From DASVFB01 sp963815965 (GTDB lineage Bacteria; Actinomycetota; Thermoleophilia; Gaiellales; Gaiellaceae): a DNA stretch of 64,000 nt. The notes under the pieces are model-generated. The model was not told the origin of the DNA. It was given only the letters and a program-made list of their open reading frames with translations, and searched no databases. The position numbers were made by a program, and so were the translations under genes. Of the stretch, positions 7,761-15,798 are shown in pieces (position 1 is the first letter of the stretch; the number at the start of each line of letters is the position of its first letter). The DNA lies in the NCBI GenBank assembly GCA_963815965.1, contig CAWFIT010000001.1, forward strand, positions 372,001 through 436,000. Direction: 5' to 3'.

Positions 7761-8961
7761 GGCTCGTGACGCCCGCGGGATCCTCGTCGGCGGTGCCGAC
7801 CGGCGCCGGGTCCTCGAACCACGAGTGCCAGTACTTGCCGTCGTCGAGCTTCTCCGCGAGCTTCGTCAAGCGGAGCGGATGGAACGTGTCGCACATCACG
7901 GCGAGCTCGTGCGTCTCCGTCATGCCGATCGACTTCTCCGCGAGCCCCGGCGCCGGCCCGTGCGGAATCCCCGAAGGATGCAGCGTCACCGAACCGATCT
8001 CGATCGCCTTCCGCGACGCGAAATTGCCGTCGACGTAATAGATCATTTCTTCGCTGTTCAGGTTCGAGTGGTGATACGGGATCGGGATCGCCAGCGGATC
8101 GAAGTCGAGCTTGCGCGGACAGAACGAGCAGATGACGAAGTTCTGGCCCTGGAATGTCTGATGCGACGGCGGCGGCATGTGGATACGCCCGGTGATCGGC
8201 TCAAAGTCGTGGATCGAGAACGTCCACGGGTAGACGTAGCCGTCCCAGCCCACGACGTCGAACGGGTGGTAGTCGAGAACGTAGGTCTGGAAGCCGCCGC
8301 GCACGCGCACCTTCACGTGGAACTCGCCGCGCTCGCGGTGCGTGTTGAGCTCGGTCGGAGGATGGATGTCGCGGTGATAGTACGGCGCATGCTCGAGCAG
8401 TTGCCCATACTCGTTGCGGTAGCGGCGCGGAATCTCGATAAGGCCGGGTGACTCGAAGACGACGTAGCGCTGCTCGCTGTCGTCAGGCACGAACCGGTAC
8501 GTCGCGCCGCGCGGGATCACGACGTAGTCACCGGGCTTGTACGCAAGTTCGCCGAAGATCGACTCGATCGTTCCCGAGCCCTCGTGGACGAAGATCACCT
8601 CGTCGCCCTCGCCGTTGCGGAAGAAGCCGTCCATGATCTCCGTCGGGCGGCAGAGCGAGATCTCGACGTCGTTGTTCCACATCAAGAGCTGCCGGCCGGT
8701 GAGCGCATCGCCGCCCGCGTCGACGTCCCACGTCTTCAAATGCAGCGGTTTGTGCTTGTCCGGCACCCACTCCTGGCGCTCGATCGGCTCGAAATCACCG
8801 AGCTTCTCGACACGGCACGGCGACGTGAGGTGGTAGAGGATCGACTCGTTGCCGGAGAAGCCCTCGAGCCCCATGACCTCCTCGGTCAGCAGGGTCCCAT
8901 TGTCGCGGAACTGGATGTGGCGCTTCCGCGGAACGTCGCCGAGGCGCTGGTAGAACGGCAT
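7753..8961 (-). CDS. hmgA: Homogentisate 1,2-dioxygenase
   Basis: 402 residues. Opens the aromatic ring of homogentisate to maleylacetoacetate using Fe(II) and O2. It has the N-terminal cupin half (GDEVIFVHEGSGTIES, KPGDYVVIPRGATYRF) and the catalytic half, with the PYHHSNLNSEEMIYYVDG region and HPSGIPHGPAPG, which hold candidate iron-binding Glu and His residues. The start is ATG 8961, 9 bp after the marR stop, so the two are co-transcribed. The pathway serves tyrosine and phenylalanine degradation. Confidence 0.95.
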   Translation of the reverse strand: MPFYQRLGDVPRKRHIQFRDNGTLLTEEVMGLEGFSGNESILYHLTSPCRVEKLGDFEPIERQEWVPDKHKPLHLKTWDVDAGGDALTGRQLLMWNNDVEISLCRPTEIMDGFFRNGEGDEVIFVHEGSGTIESIFGELAYKPGDYVVIPRGATYRFVPDDSEQRYVVFESPGLIEIPRRYRNEYGQLLEHAPYYHRDIHPPTELNTHRERGEFHVKVRVRGGFQTYVLDYHPFDVVGWDGYVYPWTFSIHDFEPITGRIHMPPPSHQTFQGQNFVICSFCPRKLDFDPLAIPIPYHHSNLNSEEMIYYVDGNFASRKAIEIGSVTLHPSGIPHGPAPGLAEKSIGMTETHELAVMCDTFHPLRLTKLAEKLDDGKYWHSWFEDPAPVGTADEDPAGVTSHF

Positions 8962-8970
8962 GGCGAGAGT

Positions 8971-9438
8971 CTAGTCGGCTGTTTCGGCCTCGGGCTTCGG
9001 CTCGAGTCGCTCGAGGAAGTCGCACAGGCTGGCGAGCTCGTCATCGTTGAAGCGCTCGCCGAACAGCGCGCAGATGCTCGCGACGTGGTCGTCCGTGGCG
9101 CTCTTGAGCTTCTTTCGCCCGGCGTCGGTCAGCTTCGCGTAGACGACCCGCGCGTCGGTGTCGCAGGCTGCCTTCTCGACGTAGCCGTGGCGTTGCAGCC
9201 CGTCGAGCAGACGTGTGATTCCCGACGGTGTCAGCAGCACCTGCTGCGCGAGGTCTACGCGCCGCATCATCCGGTCGGGTGCACGCGCCAGCCGGAGCAG
9301 CACCTCGTAGTCGTTGATCGTCAGCCCGTGGTCGGCGACGAGCTCGCGGTCGAGGCCACGGACGACGGACGCGTGGGCCCGGATCAAGCTGACAAATACC
9401 TGCACCTCCCGGCTTTCCAGAGACGTCTGCGCGCTCAC
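8971..9438 (-). CDS. MarR-family transcriptional regulator of the homogentisate operon
   Basis: 155 residues from GTG 9438. The winged-helix core shows LTINDYEVLLRLARAPD, the recognition region LAQQVLLTPSGITRLLDGL, and the wing DTDARVVYAKLTDAGRKK. The long upstream extension to 9555 runs into the divergent ABC gene and is not credible. As first gene of the operon it probably represses itself and hmgA, with an aromatic acid such as homogentisate as ligand (inference). It shares a 40-bp spacer with a divergent ABC exporter, which it might also control. Confidence 0.88.
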   Translation of the reverse strand: MSAQTSLESREVQVFVSLIRAHASVVRGLDRELVADHGLTINDYEVLLRLARAPDRMMRRVDLAQQVLLTPSGITRLLDGLQRHGYVEKAACDTDARVVYAKLTDAGRKKLKSATDDHVASICALFGERFNDDELASLCDFLERLEPKPEAETAD

Positions 9439-9443
9439 ACGGT

Positions 9444-9453
9444 CACTGTAGTG
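9444..9453. promoter_or_regulatory. Possible MarR operator
   Basis: CACTGTAGTG, a 10-bp near-perfect inverted repeat in the 40-bp spacer between marR and the divergent ABC exporter. Short symmetry only, so weak. Confidence 0.25.
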
Positions 9454-9466
9454 CGATTCGCGGCGG

Positions 9467-9472
9467 TAGCCT
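9467..9472 (+). promoter_or_regulatory. Leaderless -10 element of the ABC exporter operon
   Basis: TAGCCT lies 6 nt before the GTG at 9479, the spacing expected if transcription begins at the start codon. No ribosome-binding site is present. Confidence 0.45.
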
Positions 9473-9478
9473 AGAAAT

Positions 9479-10438
9479 GTGGCAGACGAACACGGAATCG
9501 AGGTATGGGACATTGTCCGCACCTTCAAGGACGTGAAGGCGGTGCAGGGCATCAACCTTCGCGTCGAGCCCGGCGAGATCTACGGCTTTCTCGGGCCGAA
9601 CGGCGCCGGAAAGTCGACGACGATCCACATGCTTACGACACTGCTCCCGCCGACATCGGGAACGGCGTTCGTCGCCGGGCACGACATCGTCAAGGAAGGC
9701 CCGCAGGTGCGCGCCGCAATAGGCGCCGCGCTACAGGAGGCTGCGCTGGACCCGTACCTGACCGCGCGCGAACACCTGCGCCTGCAGAGCGGGCTGCACG
9801 GGCTGCGCAAGGCCGAGCGCGAGCAGCGGAGCGGCGAACTCCTCACCCGCGTCGGGCTCACGGGCGCGGCGGATCGCAAGGTTCAGACGTACTCAGGCGG
9901 CATGAAGCGGCGCCTCGATCTCGCCCTCGCGCTCGTGCACAAGCCGCGGATCCTCTTCCTCGACGAGCCTACGACAGGGCTCGACCCGCAGAGCCGCAGC
10001 GCGCTGTGGACGGAAGTGGGACGGCTCGCGAAGGAGGAGGGTGTGACCGTCTTCCTGACGACGCAGTACCTCGAGGAGGCGGACGTGCTCGCCGACCGCG
10101 TGGGGATCATCGACCACGGCAGGATCGTCGCCGAGGGAACGCCGAAGGCGTTGAAGGCGGAGATCGGCAGGCCGACTGTCGAGGCGACGCCGGGCGATGC
10201 CTCGCAGGTCGAAAGCGTCGCGGCCGTTCTCGAGCACTTCGGCGAGCCGATGCCCGCGTCGCCGGGCGCGATCGCCGTGATGCTGAACGGCAAGGGTGAT
10301 CTGACGGACGTCCTGCGGGCGCTCGACCATGCCGGGCTCCGCGTCGACGACCTGCGGCTGCACGCGCCGTCGCTGGACGACGTCTTCCTGGCGAAGACCG
10401 GTCGCAAGCTCGAAGGCGACGACCCCGAAGACGCGTGA
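9479..10438 (+). CDS. ABC-2 exporter ATP-binding protein (DrrA-like)
   Basis: 319 residues. Walker A GPNGAGKST, signature TYSGGMKRRLDL, Walker B ILFLDEPTTGLD, and the switch region VTVFLTTQYLEEAD identify a DrrA/daunorubicin-resistance type ATPase. The last 90 residues form the regulatory tail usual in this subfamily. It heads a three-gene operon with two permeases, joined by GTGA and ATGA overlaps. The substrate is likely a hydrophobic metabolite or lipid; the divergent neighbour is the marR-homogentisate operon, so an aromatic-related export role is possible but unproven. Confidence 0.93.
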   Translation: MADEHGIEVWDIVRTFKDVKAVQGINLRVEPGEIYGFLGPNGAGKSTTIHMLTTLLPPTSGTAFVAGHDIVKEGPQVRAAIGAALQEAALDPYLTAREHLRLQSGLHGLRKAEREQRSGELLTRVGLTGAADRKVQTYSGGMKRRLDLALALVHKPRILFLDEPTTGLDPQSRSALWTEVGRLAKEEGVTVFLTTQYLEEADVLADRVGIIDHGRIVAEGTPKALKAEIGRPTVEATPGDASQVESVAAVLEHFGEPMPASPGAIAVMLNGKGDLTDVLRALDHAGLRVDDLRLHAPSLDDVFLAKTGRKLEGDDPEDA

Positions 10439-11211
10439 ATCTGGCTGTCCAAGACGTCGGGTTGATCGCGTCGCGCTCAGTCCGCCGAACGGTGAGGCAG
10501 CCCGCGAATGTCATCGCGCCGCTCACGTTCCCGATTCTCCTCCTGGCGATCAACTCCAGCGGCCTGCGTGCGGCGACGCACATCCCCGGCTTCCCGACCG
10601 ACTCGTTCGTAGCCTTCTTTCTACCCTTCGCGTTCATCCAGGGCGCACTCTTCGCCGCGATGACCGCCGGTACGGACCTCGCCCGCGACATCGACACCGG
10701 CTTCCTGAACCGACTGGCGCTGACGCCGTTGCGAAGCTTCGGGCTGCTGGCCGGCCAACTCGGCGGCGCGATGGCTCAGACGTTCGCCCAGGCGCTCGTC
10801 TATCTGTGCGTGGGACTTCTGCTCGGCGTGCGCTTCGCCACCGGTCCGCTGGGTGTCGTCGTCCTCATCCTGCTTGCGCTGTCGATAGGCGCGGCCTGGG
10901 GCGCAGTCGGGATCTGGATCGCGCTCAAAACGGGCTCGGGCGAGGCTGTCCAGTCGCAGTTCCCCATCCTCTTCTTCTTCATCATCATCTCGTCGATGAA
11001 CCTGCCGCGAAACCTGATCGAGGCTGAATGGTTTCGCACCGTTGCCACGCTCAATCCCGTCTCGTACATGATCGAGGGCCTGCGCAGCCTCATCATCGAG
11101 GGCTGGAACACTGAGGCGCTTGCGCTCGGCTTCGGCTTCGCAATTCTGTCGATCGTTATTGCGATGTCGCTCGCGGCCTTGGAGCTCCGCAAGCGGATGG
11201 CGCGGACATGA
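10435..11211 (+). CDS. ABC-2 type exporter permease (DrrB-like), first of two
   Basis: 258 residues, starting at the GTG that overlaps the ATPase stop. Six predicted helices; the ABC-2 features include FLPFAFIQGALFAAMTAG, GTDLARDIDTGFLNRL and the NPVSYMIEGLRSL motif near the C-terminus. It shares fold and layout with the next gene, so the two probably form a heterodimeric pore. Confidence 0.9.
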   Translation: MNLAVQDVGLIASRSVRRTVRQPANVIAPLTFPILLLAINSSGLRAATHIPGFPTDSFVAFFLPFAFIQGALFAAMTAGTDLARDIDTGFLNRLALTPLRSFGLLAGQLGGAMAQTFAQALVYLCVGLLLGVRFATGPLGVVVLILLALSIGAAWGAVGIWIALKTGSGEAVQSQFPILFFFIIISSMNLPRNLIEAEWFRTVATLNPVSYMIEGLRSLIIEGWNTEALALGFGFAILSIVIAMSLAALELRKRMART

Positions 11212-11984
11212 GCCGCGGAACGTCGGTGACGGTCGCACTCGCGCTCGCACGGCGGCAGATGACGATCCTGCTCAAGAATCCCTCGCTGTTCTTGCCACCG
11301 TTGCTCTTCCCGCTCATGAACTTCATGGCGTTCGCCGGCGGGCTCTCGAGGCTACGCCACATTCCCGGCTTCAATTTCCCGAGCGGCTACACGTCGTTCG
11401 TGTTCGTGTTCGTACTGCTGCAGTCTGCGGCCTTCGGCGGTGTCTTCACCGGCTTCGGGATCGCGCGCGATTTCGAGCGCGGTTTCGCACGCCGCTTGCT
11501 CATCGCATCAAAGCACCGCAGCGGCATCGTTTGGGGCTACGCGGTCGCGTCGCTGTTCCGCTGGAGCACCGTCGCGGTGATGCTGACCATCGTGGCGCTG
11601 GTCGCGCACATGCAGGTCGGCGGCGACGGCGTCGATCTCTTCGGCCTGTACGCGCTCGCCGTCATCGTGAACGTCTGCGGCCTGCTCTGGGCGTGCGGCG
11701 TCGCGATGCGCTTTCGCTCCGTTCAGGCGGGGCCGCTGATGCAGACGCCGATCTTCATTCTGCTCTTTCTCTCGCCCGTGTACGTGCCGCTGGCGTTACT
11801 TCAAGGTTGGATCCATGCCGTCGCGAAGCTGAATCCGATCACCTACATCCTCACAGCCGGACGCGGCTTCATCTCCGGCGAGCCGATCGACGTGGCGCTC
11901 GGCTTCGCGATCGCACTCGGCCTCTTCGCCGTTCTCACCTCGTGGGCACTCCGCGGCCTCAAGCGCGCCGAGCAGATCGTCTAG
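11208..11984 (+). CDS. ABC-2 type exporter permease (DrrB-like), second of two
   Basis: 258 residues from the ATG overlapping the previous stop (ATGA). Same six-helix arrangement, with GIARDFERGFARRLL and LNPITYILTAGRGF matching the paralogue before it. It is the end of the operon; strong hairpins follow. Confidence 0.9.
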   Translation: MSRGTSVTVALALARRQMTILLKNPSLFLPPLLFPLMNFMAFAGGLSRLRHIPGFNFPSGYTSFVFVFVLLQSAAFGGVFTGFGIARDFERGFARRLLIASKHRSGIVWGYAVASLFRWSTVAVMLTIVALVAHMQVGGDGVDLFGLYALAVIVNVCGLLWACGVAMRFRSVQAGPLMQTPIFILLFLSPVYVPLALLQGWIHAVAKLNPITYILTAGRGFISGEPIDVALGFAIALGLFAVLTSWALRGLKRAEQIV

Positions 11985-11990
11985 CGCAGC

Positions 11991-12139
11991 GCACGCTACG
12001 CGTGCTTGCTTTCGCGCGAAATGCTGCGCATTTCGCGCGAGAAGACCGTCAAGCGCGCCTGCGGCGCGCGTGTCCGTTGGTGACTATTGAAGGGTGGCGA
12101 CTCCGGCTTGCGTAAACGTCGGCGCGGCGAAGCCGCGCC
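11991..12139. terminator. Series of hairpins between convergent genes
   Basis: Four perfect stems sit in the 185-bp gap: 11991-12005 (6 bp), 12012-12040 (13 bp, TCGCGCGAAATGC arm), 12053-12069 (7 bp) and 12121-12139 (8 bp GGCGCGGC arm with GAA loop). None has a clear T-run. They probably end the ABC operon (+) and the DUF1385 gene (-) and may be REP-like. Confidence 0.5.
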
Positions 12140-12169
12140 TAACCCGGGACGTTCAGCAAAGGACTTCGG

Positions 12170-12940
12170 TTAGAGATCGCGCTCGAGTACGGATGCAACT
12201 GCGCGGAGGGCGACCCGCGTCTCCTCGAGCGTCGGCTCGCGGGTTGTCACGCGCTGGAGCGCCAGCCCGGGTAGCAAGAGCACACGCAGTTGGCGCAGTT
12301 GCGCGAAGCGCCACAGCTCCATCGTCGCGGCGAGCGCGACGGCGGTGACTGCGACGGGAGTCCACAGCGCCGGGGTCAGCGGCCAGAAGCGATCGGCGAG
12401 CCAGGTCACCGGCAACACAAGTGCGGCGAAGTTCGTTCCGCAACGAAGCGAGAACCGCGTCGGCCGCACGTGGCCGCCCCAGGTCGCGACGAGGCTTCGC
12501 TCCTCGACCGCGGCGATCGCCCGATGCTCCGCGCCGTGCAGGCGGAGCGTGCGTCCCCGCAGCATCCAGACCGCTAGCGCGAGCGTCGCCGCGATGCCGA
12601 TCGGCGTGCGCCACGGCCCAGGCAGGACGAAGAGGAGGAAGGGCGCGACCAGCGCCGCGAGGAGGAACGGCTTCTCGCGCCGTCCCGCAACACCCGAGCG
12701 CCGGAACAGCGGAGCGAGCGACAGCCCGAGTCGCGCGAGACCGCGCGCGAACGGAATCCCGTGAATCCATGCAGGCAGCGAGGGCATCGTCCCCTCGCGC
12801 AGCGACCCGTCGCGCCCCGCGAAAGCCCAGTGGCGCTCGCTCACGATCACGACCCCATCCGGCCGCGCCATCCCGCCGAGGCGGGGCAGCGCTGTGGTCG
12901 CGTCGGCACGCGAGAGGAGCGAGGCAACCCGGCCGTCCAC
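12170..12940 (-). CDS. DUF1385 (YqhQ-like) membrane protein
   Basis: 256 residues. The hallmark LHGAEHRAIAAVEE of the DUF1385 family sits between membrane helices (about 90-125 and 170-205). An N-terminal soluble part begins MDGRVASLLSRADATTALPR. The family is membrane-embedded and sometimes called metal-dependent because of its conserved His/Glu; the biochemical role is unsettled. The gene is slightly shorter than the usual 300 residues. Confidence 0.78.
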   Translation of the reverse strand: MDGRVASLLSRADATTALPRLGGMARPDGVVIVSERHWAFAGRDGSLREGTMPSLPAWIHGIPFARGLARLGLSLAPLFRRSGVAGRREKPFLLAALVAPFLLFVLPGPWRTPIGIAATLALAVWMLRGRTLRLHGAEHRAIAAVEERSLVATWGGHVRPTRFSLRCGTNFAALVLPVTWLADRFWPLTPALWTPVAVTAVALAATMELWRFAQLRQLRVLLLPGLALQRVTTREPTLEETRVALRAVASVLERDL

Positions 12941-12958
12941 GCCCCCATTGTCGCGCAG

Positions 12959-12988
12959 AAAAAGGCCGTCCGGGGATGCCGGACGGCC
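12959..12988 (-). terminator. Rho-independent terminator after the small membrane peptide gene
   Basis: On the minus strand GGCCGTCCGG and its complement form a perfect 10-bp stem (12964-12973/12979-12988) with a 5-nt loop, followed by five T's (12963-12959). This is the best intrinsic terminator in the window. Confidence 0.85.
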
Positions 12989-13023
12989 TATTCGACGGGT
13001 TCTCAGGTCCTAGGTTTTTGGGG

Positions 13024-13101
13024 TTACCAGGCGCCGCGAGAGAAGAAACCGAGCAGCGCAAGAACGAGAACGACGATCAGGATGATCCAGAGAATGCTCA
13101 C
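13024..13101 (-). CDS. 25-residue single-helix membrane peptide
   Basis: GTG 13101 to TAA 13024 encodes VSILWIILIVVLVLALLGFF plus five residues (SRGAW): one membrane helix with a short basic tail. A near-ideal ribosome-binding site, AAGGAGG, lies four bases before the GTG, and a canonical terminator follows 35 bp downstream, so this is a complete tiny transcription unit. Similar short 'ILWIILIVLLILALLG' peptides occur in many bacteria without assigned function. The overlapping ATG (13102) is immediately followed by TGA and is not the start. Confidence 0.7.
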   Translation of the reverse strand: MSILWIILIVVLVLALLGFFSRGAW

Positions 13102-13166
13102 ATAGCCTCCTTGGATGTTGAAAGGACAACGGTCGAAGCCCGTCGCCGGTTACGGAGGTGCAGTGG

Positions 13167-14324
13167 CTAGGCGAGCAGAGCCCGCTTGCGGCCCAGCTCC
13201 CAGAGAACGGTCTTGACGTCCTCGGGCGTGTTGTAGGCGTGCAGCGACACGCGGAGGTTGCCGTCGCGCGACGACGTGACGATGCCCTCCCGGTCCAGCT
13301 CCTCGACGAGCCGCTCGGCGTCGGTCGACTTGATGCAGACGAGCGCGCCGCGCTCGTTCGGATTGCGGGGCGTGACCACGGTGCCGCCGAGCTCGTCGAC
13401 GCCCTCGATCAGCAGCTCGGTCAGTCGGCGCACGTGCTTCTGCGTCGCTGCGATGCCGATGTCCTGCATCAGCTCGATCCCCGCGATGCCCGCGTACAGC
13501 GACGGCACCGGCGGCGTGCCCGACTGGAATCGCCGCGCGTCGGGCGCAGGTGAGTAGTCGTGGATGTCCATCTCGAAGACGTCCTTGTCGGCGAACCAGC
13601 CGGTGGCGGTCGGCCACGCCTGCTCCCACAACTCGCGGCGGCAGTAAAGGAAGGCAAGCCCCGCCGAGCCGAGCAGGTACTTGAGGACGCCGGCGGCGAG
13701 AAAGTCGACGCCGAGTGCCTTCACGTCGATCGGCATCGAGCCGACCGCCTGGTACGCGTCGAGCAGGACGGGCACGCCGCGCTCGTGCGCGATCGCGACG
13801 ATCGGCTTCACGTCGACCTTGGCGCCGTTGCGGAAACAGACGTGCGTGATCGACACGAGCTTCGTCTCCTCGTCGACCGCCTGCCGGAAGTGCTTCGGAG
13901 GGAGCGTGCCGTCCTCGGCCTCGTGCACGTGCACGACGCGCGCGCCACGCGACTCCTGCGCGTGCCAGATCTGGCCGATGGTCGGGAACTCCCAGTCGGT
14001 GAGCACAACCTTGTGACGCGGACCGGCGAACCGGAGCCCGCTCGCGAGCGAGGCGACGCCTGCGGAGAGCGACGTCGTGACTGCGATCTCCTCGGGGGCG
14101 GCGTTGATCAGCTTCGCGAAGGCCGTGCGCGCGGCCTCGGTGCGCTCCGTCCAGTACTCCCACGGCGCGCCGTACTCGTCCCAGTCGCGGAGGTACTGCT
14201 CGTACGAGGCGCGCACCGCGTCCGAGAGCGCGCCCTGCGAGCACGAGTTGACGTAGACGCGCTTCTCGAAGATCGGGAAGCGGTGCCGGCACTTCGAGGG
14301 CAGCGTGTGCAGTTCAACGGCCAA
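13167..14324 (-). CDS. Class V (PLP-dependent) aminotransferase/desulfurase-like protein
   Basis: 385 residues. The fold-type I pattern is clear: TSLSAGVASLASGL cofactor-binding turn, SITHVCFRNGAKVDV, VLLDAYQAVGSMPIDV with the PLP-ring Asp, and the likely Schiff-base Lys in AAGVLKYLLG. This resembles isopenicillin-N-epimerase/EgtE/kynureninase-like class V enzymes more than IscS. Its start overlaps the end of livF by 11 bp, so it is translated as the last gene of the Liv operon; the imported compound is probably an amino acid or amine it acts on (inference). Confidence 0.85.
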   Translation of the reverse strand: MAVELHTLPSKCRHRFPIFEKRVYVNSCSQGALSDAVRASYEQYLRDWDEYGAPWEYWTERTEAARTAFAKLINAAPEEIAVTTSLSAGVASLASGLRFAGPRHKVVLTDWEFPTIGQIWHAQESRGARVVHVHEAEDGTLPPKHFRQAVDEETKLVSITHVCFRNGAKVDVKPIVAIAHERGVPVLLDAYQAVGSMPIDVKALGVDFLAAGVLKYLLGSAGLAFLYCRRELWEQAWPTATGWFADKDVFEMDIHDYSPAPDARRFQSGTPPVPSLYAGIAGIELMQDIGIAATQKHVRRLTELLIEGVDELGGTVVTPRNPNERGALVCIKSTDAERLVEELDREGIVTSSRDGNLRVSLHAYNTPEDVKTVLWELGRKRALLA

Positions 14325-15022
14325 GGTATGCCTTCCTCAGCTCTTCGTTTTGGAGCAAGTCTGCCGCCTTCCCTTCGAGCACCACGCGTCCCGTGGACAA
14401 AACGTAGCCGCGGTCCGCGATCGAGAGCGAGACGTTCGCGTTCTGCTCGACGACGAGGATCGCGACCCCGGCGTCGTGCACTTCCTTGATGATCTCGAAG
14501 CTGCGCTCGACGAGGATCGGCGCGAGCCCCATCGACGGCTCGTCCATCAGGAGCAGCTTCGGCCGCGCCATCAGCGCCCTCCCCATCGCGACCATCTGCT
14601 GCTCGCCGCCGGACAAGCGTGCCGGCGAGCTGCGACCGCCGCTCGTACAGCAGCGGGAACAGCGCGTACACGCGCTCGAAGTCCTCCTTGGTGCCGCCGT
14701 TGTGGAGGTACGCGCCCATCTCGAGGTTCTCGAGCACGCTCATCGGCGCGAACAGGCGACGGTTCTCCGGGACGATCGCCATTCCCTTCGCAATGCGATC
14801 GCTCGTCGTGCGGCCGGTCACCTCGTCGCCGTCGAAGCGCACCACGCCTCGACGCGGCGCCACGATGCCGAGGATCGTCTTCAGCGTGGTCGATTTGCCG
14901 GAGGCGTTCCCGCCGAGTAGGCACACGAGCTCGCCTTTGCCGACGCGCAGGTTCAGGTTCTCGAGGATGTGGATCTCGCCGTAATACGTGTCGACGTGCT
15001 CGAGCTCCAGGAGCGCACTCAT
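14314..15022 (-). CDS. livF: LivF-type branched-chain amino acid ABC ATPase (one frameshift)
   Basis: Starts at ATG 15022 overlapping the livG stop (ATGA). N-terminal frame: LELEHVDTYYGEIHILENLN, Walker A GGNASGKST (Asn for the usual Pro/Gly), IVPENRRLFAPMSV. C-terminal frame: LSGGEQQMVAMGRALM, LLLMDEPSMGLAP, VEQNANVSLSIADRGY. The two frames join by removing one A at 14615-14616, which restores QLAGTLSGGEQQM, so there is a +1 insertion (709 nt, not a multiple of 3). Either a sequencing error or a recent inactivation of a core transporter subunit. Confidence 0.88.
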
Positions 15023-15798
15023 GACGCCTTGAGCCCGAGGTACGCCTCGACGACGCGCGAGTCCGTCGCGACCTCGTCGAACGACCCTTCGGCGATCTTC
15101 ACGCCGTGGTCGAGCGCGACGACGCGGTCGGAGATTCCCTCGACCACGTGCATGTCGTGCTCGATGACGAGGATCGTGTAGCCGCCGCGGTCGCGAAGCT
15201 CGCCGATCAGCTCCGTGATCTCGTGCGTCTCGACCGGATTCATGCCCGCGGCCGGCTCGTCGAGGAGTAGCAGCTTCGGCTCGGTGGCCATCGCCCGCGC
15301 GATCTCGAGTCGGCGGCGGTTCGCGTACGAGAGCGAGTACGCCGGCTGCTGGCGGCGGTAGCCGGCCAGCCGCTGGCCGAAGAAGTCGAGCTTCTCCGAA
15401 GCGACGCGCGCGATCTCCCGCTCCTCGCGCCGAAAGCCCGGCGTACGCAGGATCGACTGGATGACGTTCGCGTGGGTCCGTCCGTACTGCGACGCCATCA
15501 CGTTCTCCTGCACCGTCATATTCAGGAAGAGGCGAAGCGTCTGAAATGTGCGCGCGATCCCGAGCTTTGTGATCGTGTGCGAAGCCCGGCCGCGGATGCT
15601 GCGACCCTCGAACAGCAAATCGCCCGAGTCGGGAAGGTAGAGACCGGTGATCAAATTGAACAGCGTCGTCTTCCCGGCGCCGTTCGGCCCGATCACGCTG
15701 ACGATCTCGCCGTCGGCGACCTCGAGGTCGAGCTCGTCGATCACAGTGAGGCCGCCGAACGCCTTCGAAAGCTTGCGCAGCTCGAGCAACGTGCTCAT
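15019..15798 (-). CDS. livG: LivG-type branched-chain amino acid ABC ATPase
   Basis: 259 residues from ATG 15798, which overlaps the livM stop. Walker A GPNGAGKTT, Q-loop IARTFQTLRLFLNMTV, LivG-type signature LSYANRRRLEIARAM, Walker B LLLLDEPAAGMNP, and the VIEHDMHVVEGISDRV switch. Intact, with normal family length. Couples ATP hydrolysis to uptake together with LivF. Confidence 0.93.
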   Translation of the reverse strand: MSTLLELRKLSKAFGGLTVIDELDLEVADGEIVSVIGPNGAGKTTLFNLITGLYLPDSGDLLFEGRSIRGRASHTITKLGIARTFQTLRLFLNMTVQENVMASQYGRTHANVIQSILRTPGFRREEREIARVASEKLDFFGQRLAGYRRQQPAYSLSYANRRRLEIARAMATEPKLLLLDEPAAGMNPVETHEITELIGELRDRGGYTILVIEHDMHVVEGISDRVVALDHGVKIAEGSFDEVATDSRVVEAYLGLKAS

